Positions 44,906 through 52,030 of a DNA stretch of 64,000 nucleotides are shown here, one piece after another. Both the position numbers and the translations under genes were made by a program. Every line of letters starts with the position of its first letter. Within the stretch, counting starts at the first letter, position 1. The notes below the pieces were generated by a model, which saw nothing but the letters and a program-made list of their open reading frames with translations, did no database searches and was not told the DNA's origin. Origin of the DNA: UBA1447 sp002329225 (lineage in GTDB: Bacteria; Bacillota; Clostridia; Oscillospirales; Acutalibacteraceae); the NCBI GenBank assembly GCA_050946835.1, contig JBMNVN010000002.1, positions 62,001-126,000 of the forward strand, written 5' to 3'.

Positions 44906-45793
44906 TTAGAGAAGACCATGCTTAACCAATGTCGCACGCAGCTTTAAGCGGTTTTTGTCGTTTAACGGTGCAAGGGGCATACGGCAGGGGCCGACCGGTA
45001 TTCCCATCATAACCATAGCTTCTTTACAGCAAATCGGGTTAACGTCCAAAAACAGGTCATTGCAAAGGTCTAAATACTTTAATTGGAGTTCTGCGCTCTC
45101 AAAGGCATTGCCTGCGAGGTAGGAGGCGGCTATGTCATGTGCTACTTTGGGCAAGATATTTGCAATAACGGAAATAACGCCTTTTGCCCCGAGGGACATA
45201 AAAGCGGTAATCTGGTCATCGTTGCCGGAGTAAACGGCTAAATCATCGCCGCATAGGCAAATTGTTTTAGCTAAGGCGGAGATATCACCGTTAGCTTCTT
45301 TTGCTCCGACAATCTTCGGATTGCGGGAAAGAGCATAATAAGTTTCGGGTGTTATATTAAGACCTGTTCTGCTCGGAACATTGTAGGTGATTATTGGAGT
45401 GCTGACTCTGTCCGCTAAGTAATTATAATGGGCAATCAAACCGTCTTGAGAAGTCTTGTTGTAATAAGGGGTGACAACAAGCAGGCCGTCAACGCCGGCG
45501 GCCTCCGCCTCGTTTGAAAGTGTTACAGCATAGTCGGTATCGTTACTGCCGGTTCCCGCTATGACCGGTACACGGCCGGCGGTATGTTCAACAGCCACTT
45601 TAATAGCTTGAGAGTGTTCTTCATGGTTCAAAGTAGAAGCTTCACCCGTAGTACCGCAGATGATTATTGCATCAGTACCGTTTTCTATCTGAAAATCAAT
45701 CAGGTTTTCCAACAACTCATAGTTAACCTTATTGTCTTCATCAAAGGGGGTAACAATAGCGACACCCGCTCCGGTAAAAAGAATTTTTTTCAT
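44906..45793 (-). CDS. dapA: 4-hydroxy-tetrahydrodipicolinate synthase
   Basis: Condenses pyruvate with aspartate semialdehyde. 295 residues, TIM barrel. The motif CGTTGEASTL, the tyrosine pair region VTPYYNKTSQDGL and IITYNVPSRTGLNI are diagnostic; the Schiff-base lysine is in VGAKEANGD. Middle gene of the asd-dapA-dapB operon; the gap to asd is 42 bases. Confidence 0.96.
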   Translation of the reverse strand: MKKILFTGAGVAIVTPFDEDNKVNYELLENLIDFQIENGTDAIIICGTTGEASTLNHEEHSQAIKVAVEHTAGRVPVIAGTGSNDTDYAVTLSNEAEAAGVDGLLVVTPYYNKTSQDGLIAHYNYLADRVSTPIITYNVPSRTGLNITPETYYALSRNPKIVGAKEANGDISALAKTICLCGDDLAVYSGNDDQITAFMSLGAKGVISVIANILPKVAHDIAASYLAGNAFESAELQLKYLDLCNDLFLDVNPICCKEAMVMMGIPVGPCRMPLAPLNDKNRLKLRATLVKHGLL

Positions 45794-45835
45794 ATGATAA
45801 GCCTCCCATAAAAAGAATCAGTATAGTCACCGTGT

Positions 45836-46915
45836 TTAGTCCAAATATCCCTGCGCACAAAGAAGTTCCGCCATCAATACTGCGCCGCCGGCTGCCCCTC
45901 TCAGGGTGTTATGGGACAAGCAGACAAATTTATAATCGAACTGGCTGTCTTCCCGCAAACGACCTAAGGAAACCGCCATGCCGCCCTCTAAATCTCTGTG
46001 CAGACGGGTTTGCGGCATATTATCTTCCTCAAAATAGTGCAAAAATCTTTTTGGCGCATTCGGCAGTTCAAGTTCTTGTGGCAAACCTTTAAACTCATCC
46101 CAAATCTTTAAGATATCATCTTTCTTAGGTTTGTTTTCAAAACGAACAAAAACCGCTCCCATATGACCGTCTGTAACGGGAACACGAATACACTGCGCCG
46201 TGAAGCGAGGGGAGTCTGCAAGCTCAATTTTTTCATTTAAAACTTTACCCCAAATCTTCAAGGGTTCCTTTTCAGATTTTTCTTCTTCACCGCCGATATA
46301 GGGGATAACATTATCCACCATCTCCGGCCAAGTCTCAAAAGTTTTACCGGCTCCGGAAATAGCTTGATAAGTGCAAACTACAACATCTTTGATGCCGAAC
46401 TCGTTTAAGGGATACAGGGCCGGCACATAGCTTTGCAGTGAACAGTTTGATTTAACCGCAATAAAGCCGCGCTTTGTCGCAAGTCTTTTTCTTTGGGCAG
46501 TTATGACGGCGGAATGTTCATGATTAAGTTCGGGAATAATCATCGGAACATCGGGCGTGAATCTGTGTGCACTGTTGTTGGAGATAACGGGACATTCTTC
46601 CTTGGCATAAGCCTCTTCCAAGGCTTTAACTTCATCTTTAGGCATATCTACAGCACAAAACACAAAGTCAACACCTGCGGCAATTTTCTTTATATCTGCC
46701 ACGGCATCCATAACAATCAAATCTGCCAGATTCTCCGGCACATCACCGGATAAGCTCCAACGGTTATTCAGGGCTTCCTTGTAGCTTTTTCCGGCAGACC
46801 TGGGGCTTGCAGCTAAAATTTTCACATTAAACCAAGGGTGTTCAGCCAACAGGCGAGCGAATCTTTGCCCCACCATACCTGTAGCACCGACAATGCCGAC
46901 GTTGTATTTTTTCAT
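45836..46915 (-). CDS. asd: Aspartate-semialdehyde dehydrogenase, archaeal/fungal-type
   Basis: Reduces aspartyl phosphate to the semialdehyde, the branch point to lysine and to methionine/threonine. 359 residues. It is of the archaeal/yeast-like subgroup: VGIVGATGMVGQRF at the start, catalytic Cys in VKSNCSLQSYV, RVPVTDGHMGAVFV and the end GRLREDSQFDYKFVCLSHNTLRGAAGG. First gene of its operon, 42 bases before dapA, with a promoter and a perfect palindrome upstream. Confidence 0.95.
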   Translation of the reverse strand: MKKYNVGIVGATGMVGQRFARLLAEHPWFNVKILAASPRSAGKSYKEALNNRWSLSGDVPENLADLIVMDAVADIKKIAAGVDFVFCAVDMPKDEVKALEEAYAKEECPVISNNSAHRFTPDVPMIIPELNHEHSAVITAQRKRLATKRGFIAVKSNCSLQSYVPALYPLNEFGIKDVVVCTYQAISGAGKTFETWPEMVDNVIPYIGGEEEKSEKEPLKIWGKVLNEKIELADSPRFTAQCIRVPVTDGHMGAVFVRFENKPKKDDILKIWDEFKGLPQELELPNAPKRFLHYFEEDNMPQTRLHRDLEGGMAVSLGRLREDSQFDYKFVCLSHNTLRGAAGGAVLMAELLCAQGYLD

Positions 46916-46967
46916 TTGACATACCTCACATGTTTTATTTTCTTATTGTAAAACCGCTACGGTTAAT

Positions 46968-46996
46968 CTATAATTGTTGACACACAAAAGTGTCAA
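46968..46996 (-). promoter_or_regulatory. asd operon promoter overlapped by a palindrome
   Basis: Minus-strand TTGACA (46996-46991) with TTATAG or TATAGA 17-18 bases on. The -35 is part of the perfect inverted repeat TTGTTGACAC, six bases, GTGTCAACAA (46974-46999). The leader is only about 45 bases, so there is no room for an L-box riboswitch. Confidence 0.7.
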
Positions 46997-47105
46997 CAAT
47001 CTTCCATTTTATTCAAGAAATTATATCATTCACATTCTATCAAGTCAAATACTTTATAGTAAGGGTTGAGAAAACTCGGCGGATAGCAGCGAGTTTTGAA
47101 AGTTT

Positions 47106-48131
47106 ATGGAAAAAAGTCTTTTTAATTTTGAACTTCCGCAGGAACTTATTGCCCAACAACCCCTTCAGCAGAGGGATTCTTCAAGGCTTTTGGTTCTTAA
47201 TAAATCAACAGGTGCAATACAGCATTATGTTTTTTCAGAAATTATCAATTTCTTAAATCCCGGTGACTGTTTAATTCTTAACGATACAAGAGTTCTCCCT
47301 GCAAGGCTTTACGGAGTTGCGAAGGATACCGGTGCAAGGGTAGAGTTTCTGCTTCTTAAGCAAGTGGAAGAAAAAACATGGGAAGCACTTGCGGGGCCGG
47401 GACGTAAAGCAAAGCCGGGTCGCATCTTTATTTTCGGTGACGGAACCTTTAAAGGTGAAGTTCTTTCAGTCAATTCTGACGGCAACAGAATCATAAAGTT
47501 TTTTTATGAGGGAAACTTTTTCGAAATATTGGATAAAACGGGCGAAATGCCTTTGCCTCATTACATCACGGAAAAACTCAATGAAAAAGAACGCTATCAA
47601 ACGGTATATTCAAAAGATTTGGGCAGTGCAGCCGCCCCTACTGCCGGTCTCCACTTTACACCCGAACTTTTAAAGCGAATAGAATCAAAAGGTGTGAAAA
47701 TCGGTTTTGTTACCTTGCATGTGGGCTTGGGAACATTTCGGCCTGTTAAGTCGGAAAACATTGAAGACCATAAAATGCATTCAGAGTTTTTCAGAATTCC
47801 ATCTTCAACCGCTCAATTAGTTAACTCTACAAAAATGCAAGGTTCAAAGGTTGTAGCAGTCGGAACTACCTGTTGCCGTGTGCTTGAGTCAACAATGAGA
47901 AAATACGGCAACATACAAGCCTGCGAAGATAATACCGATATTTTTATATATCCCGGTTTTAAATTTGAATGTGTTGACGCCTTGATAACAAATTTCCATC
48001 TGCCCGAAAGTACCTTGATTATGCTTGTTTGCGCCTTTGGCGGATATGAAAATGCAATGAATGCATATAAAATTGCTGTTGAAGAAAAATACCGTTTTTT
48101 CAGTTTCGGCGATTCAATGTTTGTCTTTTGA
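47106..48131 (+). CDS. queA: tRNA preQ1 S-adenosylmethionine ribosyltransferase-isomerase
   Basis: Turns preQ1-34 in tRNA into epoxyqueuosine using SAM. 341 residues, usual length, starting SLFNFELPQELIAQQPLQQRDSSRLLVLN as the family does; LNDTRVLPARLYG and AAPTAGLHFTPELL are diagnostic. The ribosome site is weak (GAAAG). In bacilli it is followed directly by tgt; here an XRE gene on the other strand intervenes. Confidence 0.95.
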   Translation: MEKSLFNFELPQELIAQQPLQQRDSSRLLVLNKSTGAIQHYVFSEIINFLNPGDCLILNDTRVLPARLYGVAKDTGARVEFLLLKQVEEKTWEALAGPGRKAKPGRIFIFGDGTFKGEVLSVNSDGNRIIKFFYEGNFFEILDKTGEMPLPHYITEKLNEKERYQTVYSKDLGSAAAPTAGLHFTPELLKRIESKGVKIGFVTLHVGLGTFRPVKSENIEDHKMHSEFFRIPSSTAQLVNSTKMQGSKVVAVGTTCCRVLESTMRKYGNIQACEDNTDIFIYPGFKFECVDALITNFHLPESTLIMLVCAFGGYENAMNAYKIAVEEKYRFFSFGDSMFVF

Positions 48132-48155
48132 AGGATATAATTGAGGAAAAAATAG

Positions 48156-48200
48156 CCGGAAACCAATGATTAATTTAGGTTCCCGGTTTTTCTTTTTTCT
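48156..48200 (+). terminator. Terminator after queA
   Basis: Stem CCGGAAACC / GGTTCCCGG with one mismatch, then a long T-rich tail. Confidence 0.75.
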
Positions 48201-48212
48201 GATTGCTATTTT

Positions 48213-48286
48213 ACTTTATCGTTTTCAAGGCTAGCAAAACGAGGGAGAAACTGATAAAGTTTGGCTTATCTTGAAAACAATGCTAG
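48213..48286. repeat. Nested inverted repeats between queA and the XRE gene
   Basis: ACTTTATC (48213-48220) pairs with GATAAAGT (48253-48260), and GTTTTCAAG (48221-48229) with CTTGAAAAC (48270-48278); CTAGCA and TGCTAG lie just inside and outside these. The pairings overlap, so they exclude one another. Nothing known matches them. Confidence 0.5.
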
Positions 48287-48395
48287 AAGGTTTATTTTGT
48301 TTCCATGACTAAAAAGGAGAACCTATTAATTGTATTATAATTATGTATTTGTCTTTAAATTATAACACTCAGAAATTTAAGGAAGGTGATGGTGT

Positions 48396-48779
48396 TTAGT
48401 TTGTCTTTTTAGCACTGCCATTTTTTTCTAAATGGGATAAGAACTCTCTTTCGCTTGGAGTGATATAAGGGTCGAGAAGTTGCCAAAGAACAGCTACATC
48501 ACGCTCAGTTGCTTTTCTAAAAGCAGAAAGAAAGACACGCTCTTCGGCTGTAGTGTCACTCTTGTAACGAGGAATGTCGGTAAGTCCAAGAAGATAGTCT
48601 GTTGATATATTTAATGCTTTTGCAATGTTTGCTAAAATCTCCACATTTGGAGATTTGTTGACACCAGTAACATAACGACTTATGGTTGCCTCTTTTGTGT
48701 CTGCTGCATCTGCAAGCCATTTCTGCGAAATCCCTCGCTCATCAAGTATCCTTTTAAGTGTTTTTGCAAATTCAGTCAT
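48396..48779 (-). CDS. XRE-family transcriptional regulator
   Basis: A 127-residue Cro/CI-type protein. Residues about 1-60 are a helix-turn-helix (RILDERGISQKWLADAADTKEATISRYVTG, then EILANIAKALNISTDYLLGLTD); the remaining half has no known domain. I use the second ATG (48779), seven bases after AGGAGGT, over the first (48785), which is too close. It sits between queA and tgt on the other strand and is not with phage genes. A 14-base palindrome overlaps its promoter, so it probably regulates itself. Confidence 0.88.
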   Translation of the reverse strand: MTEFAKTLKRILDERGISQKWLADAADTKEATISRYVTGVNKSPNVEILANIAKALNISTDYLLGLTDIPRYKSDTTAEERVFLSAFRKATERDVAVLWQLLDPYITPSEREFLSHLEKNGSAKKTN

Positions 48780-48795
48780 TTCCATACCTCCTGTC

Positions 48796-48829
48796 ACTAT
48801 AATTATAGTTTTCTTATCCTGAAAAGCAA
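48796..48829 (-). promoter_or_regulatory. XRE promoter with palindromic putative operator
   Basis: TTGCTT (48829-48824), 16-base spacer, perfect TATAAT (48807-48802). The -10 is within the perfect palindrome ACTATAATTATAGT (48796-48809), a plausible binding site for the XRE protein. Confidence 0.65.
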
Positions 48830-49035
48830 GTTTTTACGGAGCATAATTTGTTATCTTATGAGACGCTAAAAATGTGTTCAGTAATCGTATTGTTGAAAGT
48901 TGAAATATTATGATATAATAAATAATAAATTTTAATATATGTGATTAAGTACTTAGAAAGATTATATCCTTGAATTCTGCAAGTTCAAGCGTTTCTATTT
49001 TAATACTAATTACTGATAATTCGGAGGAATTATTT

Positions 49036-50163
49036 TTGAAGATTTTGAAAGTGTCCGGACAGGCAAGGCGAGGAGAGTTTGTAACCCCTCACGGTACAAT
49101 TCAAACACCTGCATTTATGAATGTGGCAACCCAAGGCGCCATAAAAGGTGCGCTTTCGGCGTATGATTTAAAGGAAATACACTGTCAGGTGCAGTTGTGT
49201 AATACTTATCATCTGCACTTGCGTCCCGGTGATGAAACAATCAAAGCCCTTGGCGGACTGCATGAATTCACCGGATGGGAGGGGCCGATACTGACCGATA
49301 GCGGCGGGTTTCAGGTTTTCTCACTGGCGGCACTGCGCAAAATTAAAGAAGAAGGCGTATATTTTGCTTCTCACATTGACGGAGCCCGAATTTTTATGGG
49401 ACCGGAAGAGAGTATTCGTATCCAGTCTAACCTCGGTTCAACTATCGCAATGGCTTTTGATGAGTGCATAGAGAACCCGGCAGAGTATGAATATACAAAG
49501 CTTTCCTGTGAGAGAACTCTGCGCTGGCTTTACCGCTGTAAAGAAGAAATGGAACGTCTTAACAGCTTGAGCGATACTTTAAATAAAAAACAGATGCTAT
49601 TCGGCATTAATCAAGGTGCAACCTTTGTAGATTTACGGGAAGACAATATGCAGCGAATAGCACAACTTGATTTGGACGGTTATGCCATCGGCGGTTTGGC
49701 TGTCGGCGAACCTAAGGAAGAAATGTACAAGATTGTTTCGGCAGTTACACCGTTGATGCCTGCGGAAAAGCCGCGATACCTTATGGGCGTGGGCACACCG
49801 GGCAATATTTTAGAATGTGTTGAACGGGGGATTGACCTTTTTGACTGCGTTTTGCCTTCAAGAAACGCAAGACACGGCCATCTTTTTACATGGCAGGGGA
49901 TAATAAATCTCAGCAATGCAAAGTATAAGCTTGATGACAATGCTATTGATTCAGGCTGTACCTGTCCCGTTTGTGCACGATATTCAAGGGCTTATATTCA
50001 TCATCTTTTTAAGGCTAAAGAAATGTTGGCAATGCGCCTGTCGGTTTTGCACAATCTGTTTTTTTACAATAGACTTATGCAGCTTATTCGGGATAATTTG
50101 GAAGAGGGCACATTCGAAACATTTAAACAGCAATATACCGATTTGTTGGATATACGAATATAA
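49036..50163 (+). CDS. tgt: tRNA-guanine transglycosylase
   Basis: Exchanges guanine 34 for preQ1 in tRNA (Asp, Asn, His, Tyr). 375 residues. The start is TTG 49036 behind GGAGGA, giving KILKVSGQARRGEF; the 22-residue upstream extension is rejected. The catalytic Asp is in ILTDSGGFQVFSL, and the nucleophile Asp in GVGTPGNILECVERGIDLFDCVLPSRNARHG. The zinc site CTCPVCARYSRAYIHHL is present. It precedes yajC by 72 bases, with a separate promoter. Confidence 0.96.
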   Translation: MKILKVSGQARRGEFVTPHGTIQTPAFMNVATQGAIKGALSAYDLKEIHCQVQLCNTYHLHLRPGDETIKALGGLHEFTGWEGPILTDSGGFQVFSLAALRKIKEEGVYFASHIDGARIFMGPEESIRIQSNLGSTIAMAFDECIENPAEYEYTKLSCERTLRWLYRCKEEMERLNSLSDTLNKKQMLFGINQGATFVDLREDNMQRIAQLDLDGYAIGGLAVGEPKEEMYKIVSAVTPLMPAEKPRYLMGVGTPGNILECVERGIDLFDCVLPSRNARHGHLFTWQGIINLSNAKYKLDDNAIDSGCTCPVCARYSRAYIHHLFKAKEMLAMRLSVLHNLFFYNRLMQLIRDNLEEGTFETFKQQYTDLLDIRI

Positions 50164-50176
50164 CTTTAAACGGCCC

Positions 50177-50204
50177 TTGCAAAAGGGCAACTCTGTGTTA
50201 TAAT
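50177..50204 (+). promoter_or_regulatory. yajC promoter
   Basis: TTGCAA (50177-50182), 16-base spacer, perfect TATAAT (50199-50204). The -35 lies in a small GCCCTT/AAGGGC hairpin. Confidence 0.65.
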
Positions 50205-50235
50205 TAACGCATTATATTTTGGAGGTCAAACATAT

Positions 50236-50682
50236 ATGAATTTTTACACCCTGTTCGCTCCTGCCGGGCAAACGGCTGCCGGCGGAGGTAAAAGCTCGCT
50301 ATCTATGATTTTGCTCATGGGCGGAATGTTTGCTGTAATGTATTTTGCGATGATAAGACCGCAGAAGAAAAAGCAAAACGCCGATAAAGAGATGCGTGAA
50401 AACCTGCAGGTAGGTGATGAGATTACTACTATTGGCGGAATAGTCGGCAGAATTGTTACCCTTAAAGAAGATTCAATCATTATTGAAACCGGCGCTGACA
50501 GAAACAAAATAAGGGTTACCCGTTGGGCTGTAAGCACCAATAACACCGCAGCGGAAAAAGCTGAGGCTGAGCGGCAGGCGGCAAAGGAAGCTCAGGAAGC
50601 CGAGAGAGCGGCAAAAATTGAAGAAGCAAGAGCAAAAAGCAAAGCTGAAAGAAGAAAATCAAAAAAGAATAAAGACGAATAA
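50236..50682 (+). CDS. yajC: Preprotein translocase accessory subunit YajC
   Basis: Small SecDF partner in the membrane. 148 residues: one transmembrane helix at about residues 24-44 (SMILLMGGMFAVMYFAMIRPQKK), the conserved IRPQKKK, then LQVGDEITTIGGIVGRIV. The last 40 residues are a long Glu/Lys/Ala-rich tail, longer than the usual YajC. GGAGG precedes the ATG. No secD/secF follows; a terminator does. Confidence 0.92.
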   Translation: MNFYTLFAPAGQTAAGGGKSSLSMILLMGGMFAVMYFAMIRPQKKKQNADKEMRENLQVGDEITTIGGIVGRIVTLKEDSIIIETGADRNKIRVTRWAVSTNNTAAEKAEAERQAAKEAQEAERAAKIEEARAKSKAERRKSKKNKDE

Positions 50683-50689
50683 CTTGCTT

Positions 50690-50716
50690 ACCGCAGGCTG
50701 TTTGCCTGCGGTTTTG
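50690..50716 (+). terminator. Terminator after yajC
   Basis: Nine-base stem ACCGCAGGC / GCCTGCGGT, loop TGTTT, short T-run. Confidence 0.85.
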
Positions 50717-50764
50717 TAACTCTTACATACTTGTGTGCTGTAAAAGTGAAAAGGGGCATGCCTT

Positions 50765-51877
50765 TTGAGAATGAAGTTTAAGACTATTAGTTGTATTTTT
50801 CTGTCATTAGTTTTCTTATTGGGGATTTTTACGCCGACAGTTTCGGCTCGGGCGCCTCAACCGGGAGCCTTAAAGTGCAGGGAAGACGGCTCCTTTACTA
50901 TTCTGCAGTTTACAGATACTCAAGATACCCATCTTCCTTCACCGAATATGATTAGTCTTTTGCAAAAAGCCATGGATGAAGTTAAGCCTGACCTTGTCGT
51001 ATTTACGGGTGACCAGTTGAAAAATTATGACTCCGATTTTAAGTACGGAGGTCATGATTGGAAGTCAAGGAAGGCATTGACCGCCATTATTAAACCTGTC
51101 GTTTTGCGCGGGATTCCCTTTGCCGTTGCATTTGGCAACCACGACTCTTTGCTGGATTATTCCCTTGAAGAACAAGTCCGTTTTTTACAAAAGTTTCCCG
51201 GTTGCCTTGTTATTGATGAAGGGCCGGACGTTAGCGGATGCGGTAACTATAACTTGCCCGTTCTTAATAGCGCCGGAGAGGGGTTCGCGCTTAACCTCTA
51301 TTTTTTAGACTCAAATCAATCCCTTGTTTTGCCTGACCAGATTGAATATTATCGGCAAATGAGTGATGCCTTAAAAACACAAAATGGCGGAGTGTCGGTG
51401 CCTTCAATAGAGTTCCAACATATAGTTCCTCATTCCGACGATCTTATTGATGCGTTTGCCGAGCAGGGAGATGTGTTTGCAAGTTTCTTCGGCCACAATC
51501 ACTACCGCAGTGATTCTTTCACTGAACAGGGAATAGAGTTCTTTTTCACGCCTACAGCAGGATTCTATGAATTCGGCCCGGATAGGGAAAGGGGGGCGAG
51601 GGTTATCAAGTATAATGAAAATGCTCCGCGTACTGTCGAAACTTATGTGCTGACCTTTAATGATTTGTTTGACGATAACCCTATTACCGACTGCCGATAT
51701 ATGCTCTTTACAATCGGTGAAATGGACGGGGACCCCTGGCCGGTTGTAGTTAAAGTTGTAACAACGGTTGCAAAAGCCTTTTTTTATTTTCAAGAGGCCA
51801 CATGCGGCAGACCTATAGCTGCTCTTGCTGAATTGATGCAATTTTTCGGTTTTGATATCGGTTTATTTAATCAATAA
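50765..51877 (+). CDS. Secreted metallophosphoesterase
   Basis: A 370-residue calcineurin-like phosphatase with an N-terminal signal peptide (residues about 1-29, cleaved near SARA). The metal motifs are present in order: D-x-Q near LQFTDTQDTH (residues 48-56, the first His replaced by Gln), TGDQ (81-84), FGNHDS, and FGHNHYRS. It resembles Icc/purple-acid-phosphatase-like exported enzymes; substrate unknown. The start TTG 50765 lies eight bases after AAGGGG; ATG 50771 is the alternative. Confidence 0.83.
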   Translation: MRMKFKTISCIFLSLVFLLGIFTPTVSARAPQPGALKCREDGSFTILQFTDTQDTHLPSPNMISLLQKAMDEVKPDLVVFTGDQLKNYDSDFKYGGHDWKSRKALTAIIKPVVLRGIPFAVAFGNHDSLLDYSLEEQVRFLQKFPGCLVIDEGPDVSGCGNYNLPVLNSAGEGFALNLYFLDSNQSLVLPDQIEYYRQMSDALKTQNGGVSVPSIEFQHIVPHSDDLIDAFAEQGDVFASFFGHNHYRSDSFTEQGIEFFFTPTAGFYEFGPDRERGARVIKYNENAPRTVETYVLTFNDLFDDNPITDCRYMLFTIGEMDGDPWPVVVKVVTTVAKAFFYFQEATCGRPIAALAELMQFFGFDIGLFNQ

Positions 51878-51934
51878 ATAACCTGAATAAATGAAAGAAT
51901 TTTGTCTGCCCCAACTTCTTTTAATGTCGGTTCT

Positions 51935-51968
51935 CAACAGCCCGTTTGATTGAATTCAACGGGTTGTT
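51935..51968 (+). terminator. Hairpin after the metallophosphoesterase gene
   Basis: Imperfect inverted repeat CAACAGCCCGTT / AACGGGTTGTTG with an 11-base loop; the T-run is weak. It overlaps the next gene's promoter. Confidence 0.5.
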
Positions 51969-51978
51969 GTGTTATACT
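51950..51978 (+). promoter_or_regulatory. Promoter of the DUF5696-like gene
   Basis: TTGAAT (51950-51955), 17-base spacer, TATACT (51973-51978); 53 bases before the ATG. Confidence 0.6.
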
Positions 51979-52030
51979 CTGAACGCTTTATTGTTGCATA
52001 AGAAAGCATATTCTGTTTTTCAGGAGTATT

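Noticed and set aside
46916..46970. Lysine riboswitch before asd
   Set aside because: The leader is about 45 bases; an L-box needs far more.
48396..48779. XRE gene as the remnant of a prophage
   Set aside because: No integrase, portal, capsid or lysis gene is close by and tgt and queA are intact on both sides.
50173..50188. Hairpin GCCCTT/AAGGGC as tgt terminator
   Set aside because: Stem is only six bases and there is no T-run after it.
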